This document shows, piece by piece, positions 7,986-15,319 of a DNA stretch of 35,537 nucleotides (position 1 is its first letter; each line of letters starts with the position of its first letter). The position numbers and the translations under genes were made by a program. The DNA comes from Soonwooa sp023440705 (lineage in GTDB: Bacteria; Bacteroidota; Bacteroidia; Flavobacteriales; Weeksellaceae): NCBI GenBank assembly GCA_023440705.1, contig JAEXRP010000105.1, forward strand, positions 1 to 35,537. Direction: 5' to 3'. Under the pieces are notes generated by a model. That model was not told where the DNA came from, did no database searches, and saw nothing but the letters and a program-made list of their open reading frames with translations.

Positions 7986-9560
7986 ATGGCACAAGGAAAA
8001 CAGACGCCTCGTCAGAAGATGATTAACCTGATGTACTTGGTTTTCATCGCGATGCTTGCGATGCAAATTGACCAAGAAATCATCAGATCATATAAAGACA
8101 CCAACCAGTCTCTTACTGATACAAGAAATATGGTTGAAGAAAAGAATGATAAAATCTTCGAAAAAACTTTACAAGCGAAAGCTGCTGCTTCTCCTGAAGT
8201 ATATGGTCCTTTACAGGAGCAATATAAAGGTCTAGAAGCTAAAACTGATGATCTTGTTAGTTTTATCGATGGATTAAAAGGTAAAATGAGCACTGCTGCG
8301 GAGTATGATCCAAATTTACCATCAGAAGAAAGTTTCACTGCATTAAATAATACAGAGCCTGCAACAAAATTATTCTTTAATGATGGAGATGAAAAGAATC
8401 CATCAAAAACAGCTGCTGAGCTAAAGACAAAAATGGATGATTTAAGAAATTATATCACCACAACTTTTGCGTCTAATCAACAATTTGCAGATATTGCAAA
8501 GAGAGCTCAAAAAACTTTAGTTCCGGATTTCGTTAAAGGAGATAAAAGAGCTACTGGAGGAAAGAGCTGGGTACAATATAAGTTTTATAATCAGCCACTT
8601 ATCGCTGCTTTATCTAACCTAGAAGTTATTCAGTCGGAAGCTAGAAATCTCCAGTCAGATGCAATCTCTTCAATGTTACAAGAGAAAGTTGATGCTGATA
8701 TTAAGTTTGATGCTTACGAAGCTTTAGTACAAGGTCCAAAACAAGTATTGCAAGGGTCTCCTCAAGAGGTTAAAGTTGCAATTGGTACAAGAGCAAGTGC
8801 GATACCAGGTTTACAAATTACAGGTGTTAGCCGTATAGAAAATGGTCAAGGTATTGCTACACTTAATGCTGGTGCCGTTGGTCCTCAAGCTTTAAGAGGT
8901 GAAATTAAATTTACTGATAAAAACGGAAAAGTTCATTCTTTACCATACGAGCATACTTATGATGTAATCGCAGGTGTACAAGAACTTAAAGCTCAAAAAG
9001 GTGCTTTACTTTCTGCTGATAAGATGAATGTATTATATAGAGGTCTTCCTAACCCAGTTTCTGGATCTATCTTAGGTGCTTCTGGTAATATTTCACTATC
9101 TGCATCTGGAGCATCAGTTGGTGGAGGTAATGGTAAGTGGACTGTAACACCTTCTGCAGGTAACGAAGTAACTTTAACAATTTCTGGTAAAGATCCAAAA
9201 GGTGCTACAATTTCTCAACCTTTCAAGTTTAGAGTTAAGAATGTACCACCACCAGTTGGACAGATTAGAGGTAGAAATGTAGTGGCAATGCCAGCAAGTT
9301 CTATTGCTAACCAATCAGTAACGGTTGCTATGCCAGACTTTGACTTCCCTGTAAGTTTCTCTGTTAATAGCTTCATGTTCAAAGTTCCTGGTAAAGCTGC
9401 AATGAGAGTTAACGGAAGTTCTCTTAACGCTGTTGAAGGTTTAACTAAAGGTTTAAGATCAGGTGATATCGCAATTGTTTTCGATATCCAAGCTACTGCA
9501 ACTGGATTAGGAGGACAGGTTCTTCAAAACATTCCAGGTATTGCAATAAATGTTCAATAA
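7986..9560 (+). CDS. gldM: Gliding motility / T9SS motor protein GldM
   Basis: The partner of GldL, running from the inner membrane through the periplasm to the GldK/GldN ring. The 524-residue protein begins MAQGKQTPRQKMINLMYLV, with one transmembrane helix at about 13-29. A helical periplasmic region (about 30-220) and a series of beta-sandwich domains follow, including QGSPQEVKVAIGTRAS and the C-terminal GQIRGRNVVAMPAS. The length and the conserved MYLVFIAMLAM helix match the family. There is no sign of truncation. Confidence 0.96.
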   Translation: MAQGKQTPRQKMINLMYLVFIAMLAMQIDQEIIRSYKDTNQSLTDTRNMVEEKNDKIFEKTLQAKAAASPEVYGPLQEQYKGLEAKTDDLVSFIDGLKGKMSTAAEYDPNLPSEESFTALNNTEPATKLFFNDGDEKNPSKTAAELKTKMDDLRNYITTTFASNQQFADIAKRAQKTLVPDFVKGDKRATGGKSWVQYKFYNQPLIAALSNLEVIQSEARNLQSDAISSMLQEKVDADIKFDAYEALVQGPKQVLQGSPQEVKVAIGTRASAIPGLQITGVSRIENGQGIATLNAGAVGPQALRGEIKFTDKNGKVHSLPYEHTYDVIAGVQELKAQKGALLSADKMNVLYRGLPNPVSGSILGASGNISLSASGASVGGGNGKWTVTPSAGNEVTLTISGKDPKGATISQPFKFRVKNVPPPVGQIRGRNVVAMPASSIANQSVTVAMPDFDFPVSFSVNSFMFKVPGKAAMRVNGSSLNAVEGLTKGLRSGDIAIVFDIQATATGLGGQVLQNIPGIAINVQ

Positions 9561-9615
9561 TAACGTTATTTTTAAATAGTATTTGATTGGTTTTTAATCA
9601 ATATTAATGATTTAT

Positions 9616-10725
9616 ATGAAAAAGATAGTTTTAAATTTTCTACTATTATCCTCAGGATTTGCATTTGCGCAAACCAGTGTACTTAATGCAACTTCTCCAG
9701 AAACGTTTCGCGAAGAGCGCGAAGCAAGAAAAGATAGTGTAGCTGCACCTATTAAGTATGGTTTTGTTGAGGATAAAGATGTGCTTAAAGGTATGGTTGT
9801 ATGGGAAATCATTGATATGAATGATAAAATCAACCAACCATTCTATCATAACAACGATGGTCTTGTTTCTCAGAATTTGTCTTTGTACCAAATTCTTATT
9901 GATGCCGTTAACAGTGGTAAAATTTCACAAGTCTATACAGATGAGAATTTTACAACTAAATTAACACTAGAAGGTATCGCAGCATCGACTTCAGCTATTA
10001 ATGTTGATAACTATTTTGTTCAGTTGATGAACGAAGGTAAGATTGATGATAAAGCTGTTACTAAATCGTTGAAAGGTTACAAGTCTGTCATGAATGAAGA
10101 CGACAAAGGAATCAACGCACTAAAAGGTTATTATGGTGCTAGATTGCAAGACGTTTACAAAGATGACAAAGACAATGTAATTGTTAAATTGGACGGAAGT
10201 CACTTTAAAGTTACAAATAACGATATCATTGCTAATGTTGACCAGATTAAAACAAGTACAGAAAATGTAAAATTGTTAAAGATTATGGGACAGTGGTATA
10301 TTGATAAGCGTGATACACAACTTAAATACAGATTGTTAGGTATTTGTGCTATGGGGCCAGATCCAAATGGCGCAAAAGCACAAGCTTCAATTGCAAGTTC
10401 TCAGATCGAAAACGGTGTTACGCCAGAAGCAGCAGCACCAGATTCGATTGATCTTTTCTGGATTTTCTACCCAGATGCTAGAAAAGTATTAACAAGTAAT
10501 TATATTTTTAATGCCAAGAATACTAGCTCTGACATTACGTTTGATGATGTGTTAAATGCGAGAAGATTTTCTTCAATCATTTATAAGTCAGATAACGGAC
10601 AAGGTAGAGGTGGTAGCGGTATTATCGATGATTATGTACCAGAAGATGCTGACGGACAATTGGACGAGAGTGATAGAATCAAAGCTCAAATTCTTCAAAT
10701 GGAGAACGACCTTTGGAATTATTAA
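9616..10725 (+). CDS. gldN: Gliding motility / T9SS ring protein GldN
   Basis: GldN (PorN) binds GldK at the periplasmic face of the outer membrane. I chose the ATG at 9616 because it begins a clean signal peptide (MKKIVLNFLLLSSGFAFAQ, cleaved before Gln); an upstream ATG at 9607 would add three residues. The mature part shows family features: RKDSVAAPIKYGFVEDKDVLKG, VVWEIIDMNDKINQPFY and, late in the protein, SIDLFWIFYPDARKVL. It is the last gene of the cluster and is followed within 25 bases by a strong terminator. Confidence 0.95.
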   Translation: MKKIVLNFLLLSSGFAFAQTSVLNATSPETFREEREARKDSVAAPIKYGFVEDKDVLKGMVVWEIIDMNDKINQPFYHNNDGLVSQNLSLYQILIDAVNSGKISQVYTDENFTTKLTLEGIAASTSAINVDNYFVQLMNEGKIDDKAVTKSLKGYKSVMNEDDKGINALKGYYGARLQDVYKDDKDNVIVKLDGSHFKVTNNDIIANVDQIKTSTENVKLLKIMGQWYIDKRDTQLKYRLLGICAMGPDPNGAKAQASIASSQIENGVTPEAAAPDSIDLFWIFYPDARKVLTSNYIFNAKNTSSDITFDDVLNARRFSSIIYKSDNGQGRGGSGIIDDYVPEDADGQLDESDRIKAQILQMENDLWNY

Positions 10726-10748
10726 GAATATTATTTCTAATTATACAA

Positions 10749-10779
10749 AACCTGAGTATCTTTATACTCAGGTTTTTTT
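10749..10779 (+). terminator. Rho-independent terminator after gldN
   Basis: ACCTGAGTAT and ATACTCAGGT form a 9-10 bp stem with a tiny loop, followed by seven T. It ends the gldKLMN transcript. The T run stops about 4 bases before the ATG of the next gene, leaving no ordinary leader for it. Confidence 0.85.
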
Positions 10780-10782
10780 ATT

Positions 10783-11811
10783 ATGAAGTTAGACTATATT
10801 ATCGTTGGAGGAGGCTATGCGGGCGTAATGTTTGCGCACCAACTTATTAAAAATAATAAATCTTTTATTTTAATTTCTGATGGCGTTAGGTCAGCATCGG
10901 AGATTTCTGCTGGCGTTTGTAATCCAGTTGTTTTAAAACGTTTTACGGGTGTTTGGAACGCGAAGAATGAAATAGAAACTGTCCGAAATAACTTTGCAGA
11001 AATGGAAACTTATCTTGGTCAAAATTTTATTAATTTTGAAAATCTTGTACGTATTTTCCATGATGATATAGAACGTGACCTTTGGCTTAAAAAATCAGAA
11101 AATGAAGACCTAAAGGATTTTTTGGATACAGATTTTATTAAGCTTCAATCCGTTAAGAATGAATATCTATCAGGTAGAGTTCATGATTCTTTGAGAGTTG
11201 ATGTCAAAGCTTTTTTTCGTAGTTTTTATTCCTATTTAGAAGAAAGTAAGTTATGGTTAAAAGAAGCTTTTGATTTTTCTGAATTAAATTTAGAAACCAA
11301 TACCTATAAAGATTTTAGCTTTGATAAAATTGTTTTTTGCGAAGGTGTTAACGTCAACAATAATCCTTATTTTTCTAATCTTCCTATTAAAGGCAATCGT
11401 GGACATTCGATTTTAATTTCTTCGGATGCAGAAGTCGATCCTTATATTATTAAAAAGAAATTCTTTTTGTTTAAAACAAGTCAGAAGCAGTTTTTTGTTG
11501 GTGGAACTTATGAATGGGATCAAACTGTCCTAGAGATTATTCCAGAATCTGTTAATAAGCTAACGTTGGGACTTGAAGAGATTTTCGATAAAGATTATAA
11601 AATCGATGAAGTCAATGTCGCTTTTCGAGCTGTTGTCCATGATAGAAGACCAATTCTCGGCCGTCATGCAGAACATGAAAACATGTTTGTCTTAAACGGA
11701 ATGGGCGCTCGAGGTGTTATGAATTCCTGTTTCTTTTCTAAACAATTATTTGAACATATCGAATATGAGAAGGAGATTTTTCCTGAAGTTGATGTTAAAC
11801 GATTTCAATAA
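10783..11811 (+). CDS. FAD-dependent oxidoreductase, DAO-type
   Basis: The 342-residue flavoprotein starts with the dinucleotide-binding fold DYIIVGGGYAGVMFAHQL (GxGxxG-type, residues 4-21). Near the C-terminus AFRAVVHDRRPILGRHAEHENMFVLNGMGARGV resembles the FAD-contacting end of D-amino-acid oxidase/glycine oxidase enzymes. The substrate cannot be told from sequence. It may be linked to the tRNA-modifying MnmC-type oxidases, but no methyltransferase part is present. The start codon lies directly after the gldN terminator. Expression must come from read-through or from a promoter inside gldN. Confidence 0.8.
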   Translation: MKLDYIIVGGGYAGVMFAHQLIKNNKSFILISDGVRSASEISAGVCNPVVLKRFTGVWNAKNEIETVRNNFAEMETYLGQNFINFENLVRIFHDDIERDLWLKKSENEDLKDFLDTDFIKLQSVKNEYLSGRVHDSLRVDVKAFFRSFYSYLEESKLWLKEAFDFSELNLETNTYKDFSFDKIVFCEGVNVNNNPYFSNLPIKGNRGHSILISSDAEVDPYIIKKKFFLFKTSQKQFFVGGTYEWDQTVLEIIPESVNKLTLGLEEIFDKDYKIDEVNVAFRAVVHDRRPILGRHAEHENMFVLNGMGARGVMNSCFFSKQLFEHIEYEKEIFPEVDVKRFQ

Positions 11812-11834
11812 AAAAAGCGACTTAAGTCGCTTTC
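11810..11834. terminator. Bidirectional terminator between convergent genes
   Basis: AAGCGACTTAAGTCGCTT is a perfect 18-base palindrome with an A run on the left and TTTCTT on the right, so it can end the oxidoreductase gene on plus and the 199-residue gene on minus. Confidence 0.7.
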
Positions 11835-11839
11835 TTATG

Positions 11840-12439
11840 TTATCCTCTTGCTCTTTCTAGCAAGACCATCATCATCAAACTAAGTGCACAAAGCGATTCT
11901 TGATCGTCAGGTATATCAACCAATCTATCGAGCACAAATCGACGTCCTAACAAAGAAGGGGTTTTCTTTAGTCTAAAAATAATTTGACCATTTTGATCTT
12001 TAACAATATAAGCTGGGTTAAGGAAATATCCTGTAAACATTCCGATTAATGGCAATTCTCCAACAAAAGAATCCCACATTTTAATCCAAGGATTTTCTTC
12101 TGTTATCGTGAAAAGATTTTCGCCACGATTATCCAAAATATTATATGTTGCACGCCAAAAAGAACGCAATCCTTTTCTTGCAACTTTTCCAATTTCAGTG
12201 TTGGTAGTAGGATCAGTTATTGCGTAAGAAGCGTTAAAATCTATCCATTTATTAGCCCTAATGGTATACAAAACTTGATTTTTTGCATCGCTATCAAAAA
12301 CTTGTACATCGTCTTTTAGTTTAAAAATTTTTGAACGGACATAAGCCTGTATTTGCCCATTTTTGTCAGTAATCGTAAAATCGCTCGCAAGTGTTGTTAC
12401 TTTGAACTTAAACTCAAGAGGATACTGTAAATTTTTCAT
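11840..12439 (-). CDS. LURP-one/phospholipid scramblase-like protein
   Basis: The 199-residue protein has no signal peptide or clear membrane segment. Short beta-strand repeats such as DFTITDKNGQIQAYV, QVLYTIRANK and PAYIVKDQNGQIIFRLKK resemble the Tubby-C-terminal-like fold of LURP-one-related/scramblase proteins, in which strands carry D-x-x-G-x turns. The central KGLRSFWRATYNILD and MWDSFVGELPLIGMFTGYFLNP fit that reading. The function is unknown; membrane-lipid association is only suggested by the fold. It diverges from the small membrane protein at 12555. Confidence 0.6.
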   Translation of the reverse strand: MKNLQYPLEFKFKVTTLASDFTITDKNGQIQAYVRSKIFKLKDDVQVFDSDAKNQVLYTIRANKWIDFNASYAITDPTTNTEIGKVARKGLRSFWRATYNILDNRGENLFTITEENPWIKMWDSFVGELPLIGMFTGYFLNPAYIVKDQNGQIIFRLKKTPSLLGRRFVLDRLVDIPDDQESLCALSLMMMVLLERARG

Positions 12440-12529
12440 TTGTTTTATTTTTGCGGATTAAATATAGATTATTTTTCGCGAATTTATTTTTATTCAACGT
12501 TACAATTCTGTAATTTCTTTTACATTGTT

Positions 12530-12537
12530 TATCTTTG
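12530..12537 (+). promoter_or_regulatory. Putative -7 box (TATCTTTG)
   Basis: Perfect TAnnTTTG match 17 bases before the ATG at 12555, implying a leader of roughly ten bases. A second match (TATTTTTG, 12446-12453) lies further upstream in the 115-base divergent region. Confidence 0.5.
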
Positions 12538-12554
12538 CATCGTAAAAATTTAGA

Positions 12555-13124
12555 ATGAATAAGTATATTAAATTTGTAATAGCAGCCATATTTATTGGCT
12601 TTGGTATATTTTTAATGTTTAACAGAAATATCGGATGGGGAATTGTAATGGTAATTTTAGCAGCTATTCCGATTCTTTTGTTTTATAAAAACGAATATAT
12701 CTTGTTGGCATTTTGGCAACTTAGAAAGCAAAATTTTGAAAAAGCGAATCAGTTTTTATCAAATATTAAAAATTTTGAAAGTCAACTTCATAAGAGTCAA
12801 TATGGTTATTACCATTATTTAATTGGACTTACAACGGCGCAAGAAAATAATCCAGCAAAAACAGAAGGTCTTATGAAGAAAGCTTTGGATTATGGACTAA
12901 ATATGAAGCACGATCGTGCGATGGCGACGCTTAATCTTGCAGCGGGTGCTATGGCGAAAGGTAGAAGACAAGAAGCAACTAAACTTTTGGAAGAAGCAAA
13001 AAGTCTTGATTCGGCTGGGATGATGACAGATCAGATCAAAATGTTAAAAGAACAACTGAAGATGCCATCGATGCAAAAACATATGCACAATCCACATATG
13101 AGACAAAGAGGTAAATTCCATTAA
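12555..13124 (+). CDS. Small membrane protein with TPR-like helical repeats
   Basis: A 189-residue protein of no named family that I recognise. Two N-terminal transmembrane helices (about 5-22 and 28-46) are joined by the short turn NRNIGWG. The cytoplasmic part has paired helices with TPR character (YGYYHYLIGLTTAQENNPAKTEGLMKKAL and ATLNLAAGAMAKGRRQEATKLLEEA), which suggests a protein-protein adaptor. The last 25 residues are Met- and His-rich (KMPSMQKHMHNPHMRQ) and could bind metal. It has its own promoter box and terminator and appears monocistronic. Confidence 0.7.
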   Translation: MNKYIKFVIAAIFIGFGIFLMFNRNIGWGIVMVILAAIPILLFYKNEYILLAFWQLRKQNFEKANQFLSNIKNFESQLHKSQYGYYHYLIGLTTAQENNPAKTEGLMKKALDYGLNMKHDRAMATLNLAAGAMAKGRRQEATKLLEEAKSLDSAGMMTDQIKMLKEQLKMPSMQKHMHNPHMRQRGKFH

Positions 13125-13128
13125 AAAT

Positions 13129-13158
13129 AAAAGCTCCGAAATTTTTCGGAGCTTTTTT
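13129..13158. terminator. Bidirectional terminator
   Basis: AAAAGCTCCGAAA and TTTCGGAGCTTTT pair almost perfectly with a very small loop and are flanked by A-rich sequence on the left and a T run on the right. It lies between two convergent genes whose stop codons are within 10 bases of either side. Confidence 0.85.
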
Positions 13159-13161
13159 ATT

Positions 13162-13794
13162 TTACATTTCAGAATTGTTGGGCGTATCGTAGAATTTTGG
13201 CATTTGCCAATGATATTTGACCGCGAGAGATCGAATAGTAACAATTAATAAAATCGTGAAAACTTGTACAAAAGTGTAGGTGAAAGTTGCATATTTTACA
13301 AGTAGTAAAAAAACGGCGCCACCAATGATACATGCTGTTGCATAGATTTCTTTTCTAAAAATTAATGGGATTCTATTCAATAAAATATCTCTTATAATTC
13401 CACCAAAACAACCTGTTATCGTCCCAAGAATAATACAAATAAGTGGATGAAGTTCGGCTGTTAAACCTTTTTGTACACCGATTATAGTAAAAAGTCCTAG
13501 TCCAAAACTATCGAAAATAAACAATGTAACTTGGAAGTTTTTTTCTAAAGATTTAAAAATCATTGAGACAATGCTGGTAATCAAAATAATGCTACACATG
13601 CGTAGATCGTGCATCCAAAAAACAGGAACATCCAAAAGCAAATCTCTAACCGTACCACCACCAACAGAAGTGATGAATGCGATAATGATAACGCCGAATG
13701 GATCCAAACGTTTCTGCATTGCTGCGAAACTTCCCGACATAGCGAAGGCAATTGTCCCAAGGACTTCTATCATGAAATTAAACTGTTCGTGCAT
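13162..13794 (-). CDS. Trimeric intracellular cation channel (TRIC/UPF0126) family protein
   Basis: A 210-residue integral membrane protein of about seven helices made of two similar halves. Each half carries the family signature: SVGGGTVRDLLLD near 43-55 and TGCFGGIIRDILLN near 130-143. The first half starts IEVLGTIAFAMSGSFAAMQKRLDPFG, as in bacterial YadS-type proteins. Prokaryotic TRIC members conduct monovalent cations; the physiological role here is not known. It starts 9 bases after xth and is probably translated from the same transcript. Confidence 0.9.
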   Translation of the reverse strand: MHEQFNFMIEVLGTIAFAMSGSFAAMQKRLDPFGVIIIAFITSVGGGTVRDLLLDVPVFWMHDLRMCSIILITSIVSMIFKSLEKNFQVTLFIFDSFGLGLFTIIGVQKGLTAELHPLICIILGTITGCFGGIIRDILLNRIPLIFRKEIYATACIIGGAVFLLLVKYATFTYTFVQVFTILLIVTIRSLAVKYHWQMPKFYDTPNNSEM

Positions 13795-13803
13795 AAAAAA
13801 CGC

Positions 13804-14565
13804 TTATTTCAATTCAACAACAACGGGACAATGATCAGAATGTTTTACTTCTGGTAAAATTAAAGCGCGCGAAAGTCGATCTTCCAAAGTTTTAGAAACC
13901 ATATTATAATCGATTCTCCAGCCTTTGTTACGCTCGCGCGACGCCGCACGATAACTCCACCAAGAATATTGATCGGGTTGATCATTAAAATGTCTGAAAC
14001 TGTCAATTAGTCCACATTCGTCCATGAATTTAGTCATCCACTCGCGTTCCATTGGTAAGAAACCGGAAACATTTGCAAGTCGCACAGGATCGTGAATATC
14101 GATAGCTTCGTGACAAATATTATAATCTCCCGAAATAATAAGATTTGGGATTGTCTTTTTTAATTCTTTAATATAATTTAAAAAATCGTAGCAGAATTGC
14201 ATTTTAAACTCTAATCGATCGATATTAGAAGCCGACGGTACATAGACTGAAATTACCGAAAAATCGTCAAAATCAGCTCGGATAATACGTCCTTCGTTGT
14301 CAAAACTTTCGATGCCACAACCATAGACAACATGGTTTGGTTTTATTTTGGAAGCGATACCAACGCCACTGTAGCCTTTTCGAATTGCCGAATGCCAATA
14401 ACTGTGATAACCGGCTTTTTCAAAACTTTCGATGTCAATTTGGTCGTTACCCGCTTTGCTTTCTTGGATACAGATGACGTCGGGATTCGCCAAAGTCAAC
14501 CATCCGAGAAAGTCTTTGGTAAAAGCAGCACGAATGCCGTTAACATTATAAGAAATAATTTTCAT
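13804..14565 (-). CDS. xth: Exodeoxyribonuclease III / AP endonuclease
   Basis: Cuts DNA at abasic sites in base excision repair and degrades 3' ends. The ATG at 14565 gives the typical N-terminus MKIISYNVNGIRAA; an in-frame TTG at 14586 would add seven untypical residues and is rejected. The 253 residues match the family. Metal- and substrate-binding motifs of the EEP fold are all present: N7, CIQESK near 34-39, SGDYNICHEAID near 141-152, WWSYR near 204 and the final SDHCPVVVEL. It is upstream of the TRIC-family gene on minus. Confidence 0.95.
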   Translation of the reverse strand: MKIISYNVNGIRAAFTKDFLGWLTLANPDVICIQESKAGNDQIDIESFEKAGYHSYWHSAIRKGYSGVGIASKIKPNHVVYGCGIESFDNEGRIIRADFDDFSVISVYVPSASNIDRLEFKMQFCYDFLNYIKELKKTIPNLIISGDYNICHEAIDIHDPVRLANVSGFLPMEREWMTKFMDECGLIDSFRHFNDQPDQYSWWSYRAASRERNKGWRIDYNMVSKTLEDRLSRALILPEVKHSDHCPVVVELK

Positions 14566-14690
14566 TTTTGTTTTTCTAATGGGCAAAGGTCGGAAATATG
14601 TTTGGCTTTTGAAGAATGCCTTTAAAATTTAAATCTATTTTAAAACAAATTCTAAATAATTCTCACAATCTTAATGAACACCAAATGTAT

Positions 14691-15104
14691 TTACTGCTTT
14701 TTGAAAGTCCAAGTTCCTGTTTTATCACCTTTTTTCCAAGTACCAGAATTTTGATTAAGATTTCCATAAAGATGAAATCCTGAGTTCACCGAAAGAACAC
14801 TTAATAAGCCGCCATCATCCAAAACCGAACCTACAATTATTTCGTCTGTTGTACCATAATTCCCATAAATGGTTCCATCTTTACTAACTTTGAAAGTCAC
14901 GTTCCCACTTTCCGCACCTGTGTATGTGCCAACCCAATTACCCATGTATCTTGAGGTGTAATTATTTTGCTGATGATTATTTCCTATATTATCTATTAGA
15001 TTATCAACAACAGTTTCGCAGGACATCAGGCTGAAAAGTATTGACAAGAAAGCAACAGTTAAGATGTTATTTTTGGTTCGTAGTTTTAGTAATTGTTTTG
15101 TCAT
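14691..15104 (-). CDS. Small predicted lipoprotein, hypothetical
   Basis: The 137-residue protein begins with a basic N-terminus, a hydrophobic stretch and the lipobox FSLMSC (Cys near 29), so it should be exported and lipid-anchored. The mature part has short beta-type repeats: NWVGTYTGAESGNVTFKV, GTIYGNYG, GNLNQNSGTWKKGDKTGTWTF. The last units resemble an eight-stranded lipocalin-like or META-type sheet; I do not recognise a named family. An alternative in-frame start could shorten the N-terminus slightly. It appears monocistronic, with a -7 box upstream. Confidence 0.7.
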   Translation of the reverse strand: MTKQLLKLRTKNNILTVAFLSILFSLMSCETVVDNLIDNIGNNHQQNNYTSRYMGNWVGTYTGAESGNVTFKVSKDGTIYGNYGTTDEIIVGSVLDDGGLLSVLSVNSGFHLYGNLNQNSGTWKKGDKTGTWTFKKQ

Positions 15105-15171
15105 AATTTATTTTCTATTTGTATTTTTTTAAACTAAATCCTAAATGTTTTTAACTGACTTTTTGATTTTT

Positions 15172-15179
15172 CAAAAATA
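15172..15179 (-). promoter_or_regulatory. Putative -7 box for the small lipoprotein
   Basis: TATTTTTG on minus, 68 bases before the start codon. It matches TAnnTTTG, but no TTG lies at the standard spacing. The surrounding 215-base gap otherwise holds only the porX terminator. Confidence 0.35.
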
Positions 15180-15246
15180 AATTAAATATCAATCTGTTTG
15201 TAATATATTTTTTAGAAGCTAAAATTTGTTTCTTTTTAAAGGAATT

Positions 15247-15286
15247 AAAAATAAAAAGGCGGAAAAAATCTTTGATTTTTTCCGCC
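15247..15286 (-). terminator. Rho-independent terminator of porX
   Basis: Read on minus, GGCGGAAAAAATC and GATTTTTTCCGCC form a perfect 13-bp stem with a 3-base loop, followed by TTTTTATTTTTA. It lies 33 bases past the porX stop codon. Confidence 0.9.
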
Positions 15287-15319
15287 AGTAACCCAAATTT
15301 AAATAAACTATGAAAAAAA

